Assembly: GCF_902833225.1 (NCBI RefSeq)
Contig: NZ_CADFEI010000002.1
Span: 310,001-374,000 of the forward strand
DNA length: 64,000 nucleotides
Reading direction: 5' to 3'
DNA from: Burkholderia sp. BCC1644
Lineage (GTDB): Bacteria > Pseudomonadota > Gammaproteobacteria > Burkholderiales > Burkholderiaceae
Positions 25,355 through 35,243 of this stretch are shown here, in pieces; position 1 is the first letter of the stretch; each line of letters opens with the position of its first letter. A program made the position numbers and the translations under genes. The notes under the pieces were generated by a model that was given only the letters and a program-made list of their open reading frames with translations, made no database searches and was not told where the DNA came from.

Positions 25355-26314
25355 TCAAGACGTCACCGGCGGCATCGCCGCGCGGTGGGGGGCAAGGTTC
25401 GCGCGGCGGGCATCGCGCGCACCGCGGCGCACCGCGCGCCAGTGCTCGCGGATCCGCTCGCGCTTCGTCGTATGCAGCGACAGCAGCACGTGCGCGAAGC
25501 CCGGGTAGACGCGCGTACCGACCAGCGTCCACCACCACCACGCGATCTCGCGCCGCAGCGGCGGCAGGTGCTCGCGCAGGATCAGGTGCATGTTGTACGC
25601 GCCGTTGCTGATCGCATTCAGCGACGCGGCATCGCGCCGGTCGTCGTCGAAGCGTTCCGCCGGATAATGATCGACCGCGATCGCCGGGTCGTAGACGAGC
25701 TTCCACCCGTCGCGCTGCACGTGCATGCTGAAACCCATGTCGTTGTGCACCTGCGCACCGGCGCCGCGCAGCCGCGTGTCGAAGCGCAGCCGCTCGATCG
25801 CGGCGCGGCGATAGCTCATGTTCGCGCCTTTCAGCATGTCGACTTCGCGTGCGCCGCCGACGCCGAGATGATGATTGCCGACGATCTTGCCGGACAGCGT
25901 GAGCTGGCCGACGAGTTCGCGCGATTCGTCGAGCACGCGGCCCTTCTCGTGGACCCAGTCGCGCCCGCCGACCGCGCCCACGCGCGGATCGGCCGCGAAT
26001 ACCGATTCGACGCGCGCGAGCCAGTCGGGGTGCGGCGCCGCATCGTCGTCGGTGATGGCCACGATGTCGCCGTGCGCGGAGTCGAGCCCCTTGTTCAGCG
26101 CGGCGACCTGCCCCGGCACGTCGACCGCCACGATGCGCAGCGGCAATGCGCCGCCGACCGCCGGATCGGCGAGCCGCTCGTGCGTGGCGTCGTCCTCCGG
26201 GCGCGCGACGACGATCACCTCGTCGGGCAGCCGCTGCTGCCGCTGCAGCGCCAGCAGGCAGCGCGCGAGGTCGGCAGGACGCCGGTAGGTCGGAACGAGC
26301 ACGGAAATTTTCAT
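25355..26314 (-). CDS. bceG: GT2-family glycosyltransferase (BceG-type)
   Basis: 319 residues from the ATG at 26314, preceded by GGAGA. The GT-A fold is clear: ISVLVPTYRRPADLARCL at the N-terminus, NKGLDSAHGDIVAITDDDAAPHPDW with the metal-binding DDD, and a later WKLVYDPAIAVDHYP segment. One hydrophobic stretch near the C-terminus may tether it to the membrane. It is the first glycosyltransferase gene after the export genes in the operon. Confidence 0.88.
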   Translation of the reverse strand: MKISVLVPTYRRPADLARCLLALQRQQRLPDEVIVVARPEDDATHERLADPAVGGALPLRIVAVDVPGQVAALNKGLDSAHGDIVAITDDDAAPHPDWLARVESVFAADPRVGAVGGRDWVHEKGRVLDESRELVGQLTLSGKIVGNHHLGVGGAREVDMLKGANMSYRRAAIERLRFDTRLRGAGAQVHNDMGFSMHVQRDGWKLVYDPAIAVDHYPAERFDDDRRDAASLNAISNGAYNMHLILREHLPPLRREIAWWWWTLVGTRVYPGFAHVLLSLHTTKRERIREHWRAVRRGARDARRANLAPHRAAMPPVTS

Positions 26315-26376
26315 CGATGGTTCTCCAGTCGGCCGGGGGACAGCACGCGCTGCCCCCCGGTTACGCGCCAGATGGA

Positions 26377-28602
26377 TCAGGCGCTCAGGTATTCATGCAC
26401 GGCCGCATAGCCGCGGCCGTAGCCGCGCGCCTTCGGCGGCACGCCGTTGAAGATCCCGCCTTCCAGGTCGACACCCGCGGTGCGCAGGCGCTTGATCGCA
26501 TCGGCGATCTCGCCTTCGGTATGCATGCCCGAGCGCAGCACGAGGAACGTCGAGCCGGCCATGCGGCCGATGATCGTCGCGTCGGTCACCGCCAGCACCG
26601 GCGGCGAATCGATCAGCACGACGTCGTAGCGCTTGCCGAGCCCTTCGAGGTATTGCGGCAGACGCGTCGACATCAGCAGCTCCGACGGGTTCGGCGGGCG
26701 CGTGCCGGCCGAGATGAACGACAGGCCCTGCACCGGCGTCTCGCGCACGGCGTCCTCGAGCGCCGACTGGTCGCTCAGCAGCTCGGACAGGCCCGGCTGC
26801 GAGGTCAGGCCGAAGTAGCGGTCGAGCAGGCCGCGGCGCATGTCGGCGTCGATCAGCAGCACGCGCTTGCCCGAATGCGCGAGCAGCACCGCGAGGTTGA
26901 CCGTCAAGAAACTCTTGCCGATACCGGGCGTCGGGCCCGTCAGCACGATCACGCGGTTCTTCGCGTCCATCATCGCGAACTGCATCGCGGTGCGCAGGCT
27001 GCGCAGGCTCTCGACGCTGAGATCCTTCGGACGCAGGCTCGCGAGGATCGGCCTTGCGCGGCTGCCGCCCTTCTCGGCCGCCGCGTCGAGCTTCACCTGC
27101 TCGGCGCTTTGCGGCACCAGCCCGTACAGCGGCAGGTTGAACGCGCGCTCGATGCGGTCCGGATCCTCGATGCCCTGGAACATGTTGCGGCGCAGGAACA
27201 CGACGCCGGTGCCGAGGATCAGCCCGAGGAACACCGCGGCCGACAGGATCAGCACCTTCTTCGGCTTGACCGGATCGCCCGGACGCAGCGCCGAATCGAC
27301 GAGGTGGATGTTGCCGCCCGTGCCGGCCTTCTGCACCGACAGCTCCTGCACGCGGTTCAGCAGCAGCACGTAGATGTCCTCGGCGACCTTCGCGTCACGC
27401 TGGAGCTGGACGGCCTTCACTTCGGTGGCCGGCAGGCTGCGGAAGCGGTTGCTGAACTTGTCCTTCTCGCCCTGCAGCTCGGCGAGCTGCTGCTTGGCCG
27501 CGATCACCATCGGGTGCGAATCGGTGAAGCGCTGCGCGAGCGACGCGAGCTGCAGGCGCTGCGCGGCGATCTGCTGTTCGTACTGCACGCTGCCTTCGAG
27601 GTAGACCTTCGCCTCGTCGCTCGCGTTGATCGAGCCCGACGTGCGCTGGTATTGCGTCAGTGCGGCTTCCGCGCGTTCGAGGTCGGACTTCAGGCGCGGT
27701 TCCTCGCCCTTCAGGAAGTCGAGCATCTTGGTCGCTTCGGCCTGCTTCGCGACCACGTGCTGGTTCAGGTACGACTGCGCGAGCGCGTTCGCGATCGCGG
27801 CGGTCTGGTCCGGGTCCTTGCCTTCGAGCGAGATCTGCACGACGCCCGTCTGCTTGCCCTGCTCGGTCACCTGGATGCCGGTCTGGAAGCCGCTGATCGC
27901 GTCGAGATCGTTGTAGCGGACCACCGTGAACTGCGTGCCGGGACGCGCGACCAGCTTCGACACGAGCAGCGTCACGCCGCCGCCCTGCGTCGATTCGCCG
28001 ACCTGGCCCGCCAACAGCCGCGTACCGTTCTGGTCGACCAGCGAATAGGTGCCGTTCGGGCCGGCCGTCAGCGTCAGCTTCTTGCCTTCGAGCGCGGGCA
28101 CGACGCTGATCGAATCGACGTCGGCAATTTCACCGCCCCATGCGTACGATTTCAGGCCGAGCCACGGCCGGGCCGGCGTGCCCGGCGACGCGACGCGCGC
28201 GGCGAGGCTGCCGATCACCGGCAGCGTCTTCGGCACGACCGAGAAATTCAGCTTGAACTGCTCGACCACCGGCGCGACCACGCCGCGGCTCTTGATGATC
28301 TCGATTTCCGCGTCGGTCTGCGCCTGCTGCGGACCGGAGTTGATCGTCGCACCGGTCTGCGTCTGCGTGAGCGCCTGCGACGTGTTGTCGTTGCTCTCGA
28401 CCCGCACGTGCACGTCGGCCTGATACACCGGCTTCGCGATATAGCAGTAGAGGCCGGCGAGCGCGACGACCGTCACCGCGATGCCGAGCAGCAGCCAGAT
28501 GTCGTCCATGATCACCTGGAGCAACTGGCCGAGGACGACGTCCTCTTCCTCGGTTTTCACGGACAGATCCGCGTAGGAGTGTTTCGCTTGCGTGTTCACC
28601 AT
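26377..28602 (-). CDS. bceF: Polysaccharide co-polymerase and tyrosine autokinase (Wzc/BceF)
   Basis: 741 residues. The order is a Wzz domain with a first membrane segment (about 30-55, IWLLLGIAVTVVALAGLYCYI), a long periplasmic coiled-coil region (about 270-420), a second segment (about 450-470, VLILSAAVFLGLILGTGVVFL), then the BY-kinase with Walker A GPTPGIGKSF, Walker A' VLLIDADMRRG and Walker B DVVLIDSPPVL. The tail has three Tyr residues in its last 14 positions (YGRGYAAVHEYLSA), a modest autophosphorylation cluster. It controls chain length and opens export with Wza. Confidence 0.93.
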   Translation of the reverse strand: MVNTQAKHSYADLSVKTEEEDVVLGQLLQVIMDDIWLLLGIAVTVVALAGLYCYIAKPVYQADVHVRVESNDNTSQALTQTQTGATINSGPQQAQTDAEIEIIKSRGVVAPVVEQFKLNFSVVPKTLPVIGSLAARVASPGTPARPWLGLKSYAWGGEIADVDSISVVPALEGKKLTLTAGPNGTYSLVDQNGTRLLAGQVGESTQGGGVTLLVSKLVARPGTQFTVVRYNDLDAISGFQTGIQVTEQGKQTGVVQISLEGKDPDQTAAIANALAQSYLNQHVVAKQAEATKMLDFLKGEEPRLKSDLERAEAALTQYQRTSGSINASDEAKVYLEGSVQYEQQIAAQRLQLASLAQRFTDSHPMVIAAKQQLAELQGEKDKFSNRFRSLPATEVKAVQLQRDAKVAEDIYVLLLNRVQELSVQKAGTGGNIHLVDSALRPGDPVKPKKVLILSAAVFLGLILGTGVVFLRRNMFQGIEDPDRIERAFNLPLYGLVPQSAEQVKLDAAAEKGGSRARPILASLRPKDLSVESLRSLRTAMQFAMMDAKNRVIVLTGPTPGIGKSFLTVNLAVLLAHSGKRVLLIDADMRRGLLDRYFGLTSQPGLSELLSDQSALEDAVRETPVQGLSFISAGTRPPNPSELLMSTRLPQYLEGLGKRYDVVLIDSPPVLAVTDATIIGRMAGSTFLVLRSGMHTEGEIADAIKRLRTAGVDLEGGIFNGVPPKARGYGRGYAAVHEYLSA

Positions 28603-28652
28603 TCGTTCCCGCTTGAGTGGTGCCGGGGCGGAGGTGCCGCCCCGGCGGGCTA

Positions 28653-29831
28653 TCAGCGCGTGATTTGCTTCATGTAGAAAATCGTCTGAATCGTCGGAAG
28701 CACCTGCTGCAGCACCCGGTTGAACTGCACCGAGCCGGCCGTGCTGACGTAGACGACGTCGAGCGGCTGAAGCGGGAAGCGGCTCGACAGCATCAGCGCA
28801 TCAGGCTGCGTCATGTCGAGACGGAACACTTCAGGCTTCGTCGGGTTGTCGCGCATGCCGCGCATCACGTAGATCTTGCGCGGGTTCGCATCGGTGTCGA
28901 GGATGCCGCCGCCGGCCGTCAACGCATCGGCGATGGTCAGCTTGCCCTTGAGCATCGGCACCGTGACCGGCGTCTTGACCTCGCCCATGATGAACACGCG
29001 GCTGTCGCTGCGATCCGGCACGTTGACGATGTCGCCCTGCTGCAGCATCACGTTCTGCCGCACTTCGCCGCGGTCGAGCACGCCGTTCGCGTCGAGCGTG
29101 TAGAGCTTGCCGTCGCGCGTCAGGCGCACGCGCTGCAGATCGGCGTCGGTGGTCGAGCCGCCCGAGCGCGAGATCGCGTCGACCAGCGTCAGCGGCACGT
29201 CGCTCATCGCGAGCGGGCCCGGTGTCTTCACCTCGCCCGTCACCTGCACCTTCTGGCTGCGGAACGACAGCACGCGCACGTCGAGTTGCGGATTCTTCAC
29301 ATAGCGCGCAAGACGCGTGGCGAGCTCGTCACGGGTCTGCGCGATCGTCTTGCCCGCCACGTGGATGCGGCCGACGAACGGGAAGAAGATCGTGCCGTCG
29401 GCCGCCACCGTCTGGCCGTAAGGATCGGCCTGGCCCGGCAGCGACGACGAATACGGCTGCTGCAGCGCGCCTGCGATCGTCTGCGTCGTGTTGCCGCCGC
29501 TCGAGAACGACTGGCCCTGCGGCGTCGTCAGCTCGGGGTGGTCCCAGACGGTGACGCCGAGGATGTCCTGCGGCCCGATCCGGTACACGTATTGCGACGG
29601 ATCGGTATAGCGCGCGGGCGGCAGCGGATGGTCGACCTGCGCCTTCTGCAGCTGGTCCATCACCACTTTGGCGTCGATGTAATGAACCGGATAGGTTTCG
29701 GCGGCTTGCTGCCGGCCTTCGTCCTTCAGGTTCGACGAGTCGAGGTAGTTGCCGGGAGCGGTTGCACAGGCCGACAGGAAAGTCGTCAGCGCGACGGCAA
29801 GCGCCACCGGGCGCATCGGGCGTTTCAGCAT
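28653..29831 (-). CDS. bceE: Outer-membrane polysaccharide export lipoprotein (Wza/BceE)
   Basis: 392 residues from the ATG at 29831, which overlaps the phosphatase stop by seven bases; an ATG at 29846 is less likely. The signal ends in the lipobox LSAC, giving a lipidated Cys. A poly-export domain (YRIGPQDILGVTVWDHPELT) is followed by SLBB repeats (VTGEVKTPGPLAM, then VFIMGEVKTPVTVPML). The C-terminus QFNRVLQQVLPTIQTIFYM is the amphipathic helix that lines the outer-membrane pore in Wza. It exports the polymer. Confidence 0.93.
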   Translation of the reverse strand: MLKRPMRPVALAVALTTFLSACATAPGNYLDSSNLKDEGRQQAAETYPVHYIDAKVVMDQLQKAQVDHPLPPARYTDPSQYVYRIGPQDILGVTVWDHPELTTPQGQSFSSGGNTTQTIAGALQQPYSSSLPGQADPYGQTVAADGTIFFPFVGRIHVAGKTIAQTRDELATRLARYVKNPQLDVRVLSFRSQKVQVTGEVKTPGPLAMSDVPLTLVDAISRSGGSTTDADLQRVRLTRDGKLYTLDANGVLDRGEVRQNVMLQQGDIVNVPDRSDSRVFIMGEVKTPVTVPMLKGKLTIADALTAGGGILDTDANPRKIYVMRGMRDNPTKPEVFRLDMTQPDALMLSSRFPLQPLDVVYVSTAGSVQFNRVLQQVLPTIQTIFYMKQITR

Positions 29832-30268
29832 AGTTTCTGTAGCCATCCTTGAACCAGACGTTCGATCAGTGAGTAGCTCTCGCGGTAATCGGCTTCGGGG
29901 CCGCCGTGCGGGTCGGCAATCTCGGCCCCTTCCCACTTGCCGAGCAGGTGGACCTTGCCGCGCGCGAACGGATCGACCTTTTCGACGGCCGCAATCTGTC
30001 CGCGCTCGCTGACGAGAATCAGGTCGGCGTCGCGCACGATCCGGCGCGACAGCCGCCGCGAGCGATGGGTCGTCGCATCGACGCCCCGCTCGGCGAGCAG
30101 TTGCCGCATCACCGGATCGATGCCGTCGCCGTCATTCGCATGCACGCCGGCCGAGTGAAACGTCGGGCGCACGCCGCCCCGCGACGCGGCGTGCGACTTG
30201 AACAGCATCTCCGCCGCCGGGCTGCGGCAGACGTTCGCGTGGCAGACGATCAGGATGTTCCGGAACAT
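29825..30268 (-). CDS. bceD: Low-molecular-weight protein tyrosine phosphatase (Wzb/BceD)
   Basis: 147 residues. The P-loop CHANVCRS (CX5R-S) sits near residues 9-16, and the general-acid loop is IADPHGGPEADYRESY near residues 115-130. This is the full catalytic set of LMW phosphatases. In Wzx/Wzy systems the enzyme dephosphorylates the Wzc kinase so that assembly can cycle. Its gene lies directly before wza and wzc, and its stop overlaps the wza start. Confidence 0.93.
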   Translation of the reverse strand: MFRNILIVCHANVCRSPAAEMLFKSHAASRGGVRPTFHSAGVHANDGDGIDPVMRQLLAERGVDATTHRSRRLSRRIVRDADLILVSERGQIAAVEKVDPFARGKVHLLGKWEGAEIADPHGGPEADYRESYSLIERLVQGWLQKLC

Positions 30269-30298
30269 GGCGTCTCGTAACGAGTGACGGGAAACGGG

Positions 30299-31711
30299 TT
30301 ACGCGCTTGCGCGCGCGGTGCCCGGCACGCGGGCGGCGACGGCCTGGCGCGAGCCCGGCCGGCCGATCGGGTGGTATTCGATGCCCTGCTCGCTCATCGT
30401 CTCCGGCTCGTACAGGTTGCGGCCGTCGAAGATCACCGGCGACTTCCACAGGCGGCCGAGCGCGACGAAGTCGGGGCTCTTGAAGATCTTCCATTCGGTG
30501 ACGATCACGAGCGCGTCGGCGTCGCGCGCGGCCTGCGCTTCGTCGTCGACGAAGGTCAGGCGCTCGAGCCAGCTCGGGTGATCGGCGAGATCGAGTGCGA
30601 TCACGCGGCGCGCCTCCTGCTGCGCGACCGGGTCGTACGCGGCGATGCGCGCGCCGCGCGACAGCAGCTCGGCGATCAGCTCGCGACTCGGCGCTTCGCG
30701 CATGTCGTCGGTGTTCGGCTTGAACGCCAGGCCCCAGATCGCGAACGTGCGGCCCGTCAGGTCCTCGCCGAAGCGCGCGACGATCTTGTCGGCGAGCACG
30801 CGCTTTTGCGTCGCGTTGACCGACGACACGGCCTTCAGGATCTGCAGCGCCTGCCCGTGCTCGTCGGCCGTGCGGATCAGCGCCTCGACGTCCTTCGGGA
30901 AGCACGAGCCGCCGTAGCCGCAGCCGGCATACAGGAAGTGATAGCCGATGCGCGGATCGGACCCGATCCCGCGGCGCACGGCCTCGATGTCCGCGCCGAA
31001 ACGGTCGGCGAGGTTCGCCAGCTCGTTCATGAACGAGATGCGCGTCGCGAGCATCGCGTTGGCCGCGTACTTCGTGAACTCGGCCGAGCGCACGTCCATG
31101 TGCAGCGTGCGTTCGTGGTTGCGGTTGAACGGCGCGTACAGCTTCTTCATCAGTTCGCGGGCGCGTTCGCCCGGCACGTCGTCGTCGCAGCCGATCACGA
31201 TGCGGTCGGGGCGCGTGAAATCGTCGACGGCCGCGCCTTCCTTCAGGAATTCCGGATTCGACACGACCGAGAACATCTGGTCGCCGCCGCGCTTCGCGAG
31301 CTCCTCGGCCACCGCCGCGCGCACGCGCTCGGCCGTGCCGACCGGTACCGTCGACTTGTCGACGATCACCTTGAAGCCCGTCATGTAGCGGCCGATGTTG
31401 CGCGCGGCCGCGAGCACGTACTGCAGGTCGGCCGAACCGTCCTCGTCGGGCGGCGTGCCGACCGCGATGAACTGCACGTCGCCGTGCGCGACCGCGGCCT
31501 CGACGTCGGTCGAGAAGCGCAGGCGGCCGGCCGCGCGGTTGCGCGCGATGACTTCCTTCAGGCCCGGCTCGTGGATCGGCACGCCGCCGTTGTTCAGGAC
31601 GTCGATCTTTGCCTGGTCGACGTCGAGACAGAACACGTCGTGCCCGATGTCGGCGAGACAGGCGCCGGTGACAAGACCTACGTAACCGCTGCCGATGATA
31701 GTCAGATTCAT
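30299..31711 (-). CDS. bceC: UDP-glucose 6-dehydrogenase (BceC)
   Basis: 470 residues from the ATG at 31711. The NAD-binding start is [20 protein letters not shown]. The catalytic Cys motif is [14 protein letters not shown] (about residue 265), and [20 protein letters not shown] opens the C-terminal UDP-binding domain. The enzyme oxidises UDP-glucose twice to UDP-glucuronate with two NAD, supplying the glucuronic acid of the polymer. The C-terminus is somewhat long, with a basic tail. Confidence 0.95.
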   Translation of the reverse strand: MNLTIIGSGYVGLVTGACLADIGHDVFCLDVDQAKIDVLNNGGVPIHEPGLKEVIARNRAAGRLRFSTDVEAAVAHGDVQFIAVGTPPDEDGSADLQYVLAAARNIGRYMTGFKVIVDKSTVPVGTAERVRAAVAEELAKRGGDQMFSVVSNPEFLKEGAAVDDFTRPDRIVIGCDDDVPGERARELMKKLYAPFNRNHERTLHMDVRSAEFTKYAANAMLATRISFMNELANLADRFGADIEAVRRGIGSDPRIGYHFLYAGCGYGGSCFPKDVEALIRTADEHGQALQILKAVSSVNATQKRVLADKIVARFGEDLTGRTFAIWGLAFKPNTDDMREAPSRELIAELLSRGARIAAYDPVAQQEARRVIALDLADHPSWLERLTFVDDEAQAARDADALVIVTEWKIFKSPDFVALGRLWKSPVIFDGRNLYEPETMSEQGIEYHPIGRPGSRQAVAARVPGTARASA

Positions 31712-31788
31712 GATGTGTCGGACCTCGTGACCAATGATTCGAAATTCGTAAAACCGGAGTGCCGGCGTGGTGGCGCTGCGCGTCGGCG

Positions 31789-33162
31789 TCAGTAAGCGTT
31801 GCTGCCGGTGAAGCCTTTCCAGAGCGTCAGCACGACGATCTTGATGTCGAGCCAGAACGACCAGTTCTGCATGTAGTACAGATCGAGCTTCACGCGTCCC
31901 ATCATCTTCTCGATCTGGTCGGTCTCGCCGCGATAGCCGTTGATCTGCGCCCATCCGGTGATGCCCGGCTTGATCCGGTAGCGGAACATGTAGCCCTTGA
32001 CCAGGTCCTTGTAGATGTCGTCGTGCGCAAGCGCATGCGGGCGCGGGCCGACGACCGACATCTCGCCCTTCAGCACGTTGATGAACTGCGGCAGTTCATC
32101 GAGGCTCGTGCGGCGCAGGAACCGGCCGACCGGCGTCACGCGCGTGTCGTTCTTCGTCGCCTGCGTGACCTGCCCGGACACTTCCTGGTGCACCTTCATC
32201 GAGCGAAACTTGTAGATCTCGAACTCGTGCCCGTCGATGCCCTTGCGCTTCTGGCGAAAGAACACCGGCCCGCGCGACGTCAGCTTGATCAGGCCCGCGA
32301 TCATCACCATCACCGGCGCGAGCGCCGTGAGCGCCGCCAGCGCGAACATCCGGTCGAACACGAACTTCGGCAGGATCCGCACGTCGGTGATCGGCGACGC
32401 CGCGAGGTTGATCGCCGGCACGCCGAGCACCTCGACCACTTCCTGGTTGAAGAACGACAGCGTGCGCACGTCCGGAATGAAGCGGATATTCACGAAGTCG
32501 TGGCGGAACACCGTCACGATCTGGTGAATCCGGCGCTCCTCCGTGATCGGCAGCGTGAGCCACAGCTCGCTGATCGCGCGGCTGCGCACCAGCCACACCA
32601 GCGATTCGAACTGCCGCTCGATACGCACGTCGTCGAGCGCCACTTCGCCCGGCGCTTCGCTTTCGTCGTACACGCACACCGGGTTGAAACCGGCTTCCGG
32701 CCGCGCCCGCATCTGCGCGATCAGCCGCCGCGCCGCCGGCGTACCGCCGACGATCGCGACCGCCTTCAGGTTGTAGCCGCCGCGGCGCAACTGCCGCAGC
32801 ACGACGTGCACGCAGGCCTTCGAGCCGGCGAGCAGCACCATCGTCACGAGCGCCCAGTAACCGAGCCACATCCGCGACAGGTCGCCCGACTGGTGGAAGC
32901 TGAAGCTCATCAGGATGCCCGCGAGCTCGACCACGAGCCACGCGAACGCCACCCGGCCCACCAGCCCGACGAGACGCTTGCCGCGCCACGACTGGTAAAT
33001 GCCGATGGCCGGAAAGAACACGACGACGAGCAGGCAGTCGAACAGCACCGTCGTGCGCTGCAGGTCGTTGAGCCAGATGCTGCCGCCGTGCAGGGCGGCG
33101 GCGATCAGCGCCCCCGCCACGACCATCGCGATATCGATGACTCTCGCCAGCACGCTCAACAT
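31789..33162 (-). CDS. bceB: Undecaprenyl-phosphate glucose phosphotransferase (BceB)
   Basis: 457 residues from the ATG at 33162 with GAGGAA at six bases; a GTG at 33222 gives a longer form without a good ribosome site. Four N-terminal membrane segments precede a CoA-binding-like domain ([18 protein letters not shown]), one more membrane segment, and the C-terminal sugar-transferase domain with [38 protein letters not shown] and VGPRPHA. This is the WbaP/PHPT family that starts the repeat unit by moving glucose-1-phosphate to undecaprenyl phosphate. The frame is intact. Confidence 0.93.
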   Translation of the reverse strand: MLSVLARVIDIAMVVAGALIAAALHGGSIWLNDLQRTTVLFDCLLVVVFFPAIGIYQSWRGKRLVGLVGRVAFAWLVVELAGILMSFSFHQSGDLSRMWLGYWALVTMVLLAGSKACVHVVLRQLRRGGYNLKAVAIVGGTPAARRLIAQMRARPEAGFNPVCVYDESEAPGEVALDDVRIERQFESLVWLVRSRAISELWLTLPITEERRIHQIVTVFRHDFVNIRFIPDVRTLSFFNQEVVEVLGVPAINLAASPITDVRILPKFVFDRMFALAALTALAPVMVMIAGLIKLTSRGPVFFRQKRKGIDGHEFEIYKFRSMKVHQEVSGQVTQATKNDTRVTPVGRFLRRTSLDELPQFINVLKGEMSVVGPRPHALAHDDIYKDLVKGYMFRYRIKPGITGWAQINGYRGETDQIEKMMGRVKLDLYYMQNWSFWLDIKIVVLTLWKGFTGSNAY

Positions 33163-33590
33163 GTCTGCTTCCTCTTTGAACAGGCGTTTGCCGAACAGCT
33201 CCTCGTGCGACCCGTGCCGCACCTTCGATTCAAACGTTGCATGACGCTATTGAAGCGGTAAGAAAATTCCGCCTCAAGCGCACAAGTATTTCGAAAAATA
33301 ATCGGAAATTCTTGCCGCGAAGTTTTTGAATTAATTCGGCAGGTTTTCCCGAATTGATCGGGAATCGAGAAGTTTTCGGAAACTTTACGTTCGCCGCGAT
33401 CCCTTTCCAGTCAAGCGCTTGACGCCGATGCGCGGAATTATTTTTTATTTTTTTATTTGCATCCGATGCTATCGCGGAAAATTTTTCCAGATGAATGCCT
33501 GATGAATATCAAGCAATGGGCCCGGTTTTATTGTCGATTTACTTCATGCTACAACGACAGGCACTGACTTCAACCGTGGAGAGTGTCATC
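33163..33590. promoter_or_regulatory. Divergent bceA/bceB control region with AT-rich tract and inverted repeat
   Basis: About 430 bases between divergent EPS genes, clearly AT-richer than the surroundings. TTCCCGA (33346-33352) and TCGGGAA (33358-33364) form a perfect inverted repeat with a five-base spacer. A T-rich run near 33437-33462 could be intrinsically bent. No sigma-54 element was found on either strand. It should hold the promoters for the bceB-K operon and for bceA. Confidence 0.6.
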
Positions 33591-35117
33591 ATGAATGCTC
33601 CGGCCGTGGCAGCCGAAACGCGCCATTCTTCTTCCGCCGCCCCCGCTACCGGCACGCGCCTCGCGGTGCAACCGGTGATTCTTGCCGGCGGCTCCGGCAC
33701 ACGCCTGTGGCCGATGTCGCGCGAACGTTTTCCGAAACAGCTGATCGGCCTGCTCGGCGATCATTCGCTGTTGCAGTCGACCGCCCTGCGCCTCGACGGC
33801 CTCGCGGCCGCTCATCCGCTGAACGACGACGTGCTGATCGTGTGCGGCGAGGATCACCGCTTCACGACCGCCGAACAGCTGCGCCTGACGGCCAAGCGCG
33901 CGACGATCATGCTCGAGCCGCTCGGCCGCGACACCGCGCCCGCGCTGACGCTCGCCGCGCTGCGGCTCGTCGCCGGCGGCAACGATGCGGTGATGACCGT
34001 GATGCCGGCCGACCATGCGGTCGCCGACCTGCCGCGCTTTCACGCAGCCGTCGCGGCCGGCGTGCACTGCGCCGCGCAAGGCAAGATCGCGACGATGGGC
34101 ATCGTGCCGAAGCACGCGGAAACCGGCTACGGCTACATCCGCGTCGGCGCGCCGCTCGGCGATGCCGCGACGGGCAGCCTCGACGTGCGCCGCCTCGACC
34201 GTTTCGTCGAGAAGCCGCACCTCGAACTCGCGCAGCAGTACGTCGCGTCCGGCGAGTACTGGTGGAACAGCGGGATCTTCATCGTGCGCGCATCGGTCTG
34301 GCTGAAGGCGATCCGCCAGCTCGAACCGGCGATCTACGCCGCGTGCGAACAGGCCGTCGCCCAGGGCAAGGAAGACGGCGATTTCTTCCGCGTCGACCGC
34401 GACGCATTCGCCGCGTCGCCGTCGAACTCGATCGACTATGCGGTGATGGAGCCGCTCGCGAGCCTGCCGCAACTGTGCGAGAGCGTCGTCGTGCCGCTCG
34501 ACGCCGGCTGGTCGGACGTCGGTTCGTGGGATGCGATCTGGCAGATCTCGCCGAAGGACGATGCGGAGAACGTCGGCCGCGGCAACGTGCTGTTCGAAGA
34601 CGCCGAATCGACTTTCGCGCATTCGGAAAGCCGGCTCGTCGCGTGCGTCGGCACGCAGAACCTCGTCGTCGTCGAAACGCCCGACGCCGTGCTCGTCGCG
34701 GATAAATCGCGCGTGCAGGACGTGAAGAAAATCGTCGGCCGCATCAAGGCGCAACGCGGTGCGGAAGCCACCGATCACCGCAAGGTGCACCGCCCGTGGG
34801 GCCACTACGACTCGGTCGACATGGGCGAGCGCTTCCAGGTGAAACGCATCGTCGTGAAGCCGGGCGCGCAACTGTCGCTGCAGATGCACCACCACCGCGC
34901 CGAACACTGGATCGTCGTGCGCGGCACCGCGCGCATCACGCGCGGCGACGAAACGTTCCTGCTGTCCGAAAACGAATCGACGTACATCCCGCTCGGCGTC
35001 TCGCACCGCCTGGAGAACCCGGGCAAGATGCCGCTCGAACTGATCGAAGTGCAATCGGGCGCGTATCTCGGCGAGGACGACATCGTCCGCTTCGACGATA
35101 CCTACGGGCGCCAGTGA
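33591..35117 (+). CDS. bceA: Mannose-1-phosphate guanylyltransferase / mannose-6-phosphate isomerase (BceA)
   Basis: 508 residues from the ATG at 33591, preceded by GGAGAG. The frame extends upstream but lacks signals. The N-terminal GMP domain begins VQPVILAGGSGTRLWPMSRE, with the pyrophosphorylase signature and FVEKPHLE. The C-terminal cupin has VHRPWGHYDSVDMGERF, QMHHHRAEHWIVVRG and IEVQSGAYLGEDDI. It makes GDP-mannose from mannose-1-phosphate and interconverts fructose- and mannose-6-phosphate. It diverges from the rest of the EPS operon. Confidence 0.95.
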   Translation: MNAPAVAAETRHSSSAAPATGTRLAVQPVILAGGSGTRLWPMSRERFPKQLIGLLGDHSLLQSTALRLDGLAAAHPLNDDVLIVCGEDHRFTTAEQLRLTAKRATIMLEPLGRDTAPALTLAALRLVAGGNDAVMTVMPADHAVADLPRFHAAVAAGVHCAAQGKIATMGIVPKHAETGYGYIRVGAPLGDAATGSLDVRRLDRFVEKPHLELAQQYVASGEYWWNSGIFIVRASVWLKAIRQLEPAIYAACEQAVAQGKEDGDFFRVDRDAFAASPSNSIDYAVMEPLASLPQLCESVVVPLDAGWSDVGSWDAIWQISPKDDAENVGRGNVLFEDAESTFAHSESRLVACVGTQNLVVVETPDAVLVADKSRVQDVKKIVGRIKAQRGAEATDHRKVHRPWGHYDSVDMGERFQVKRIVVKPGAQLSLQMHHHRAEHWIVVRGTARITRGDETFLLSENESTYIPLGVSHRLENPGKMPLELIEVQSGAYLGEDDIVRFDDTYGRQ

Positions 35118-35243
35118 TGCATCAAACGCCGGCGGGCGCCGCTGTCGAAGCGGCGCCCGGCCGGCACGGCAGGCTTGAAGAGACGGCATTGCCGCGCGGG
35201 CGTCGTGGCACACGACGGCCCGCGCGTCGCATCGACACCGCGG

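Noticed and set aside
26146-28677. Plus-strand open frame of 843 codons opposite the wzc-type gene
   Set aside because: Antisense of a well-supported tyrosine kinase gene; composition is Arg/His/Ala-rich with no domains.
33163-33590. Sigma-54 promoter for the EPS operon
   Set aside because: No GG-N10-GC pair in the right context was found on either strand of the divergent region.
20342-35117. Assignment as the c-di-GMP-controlled bep cluster instead of cepacian bce-I
   Set aside because: The order manC, priming transferase, ugd, phosphatase, wza, wzc, four transferases and polymerase follows bceA-K. I could not confirm this by alignment, so a small doubt remains.
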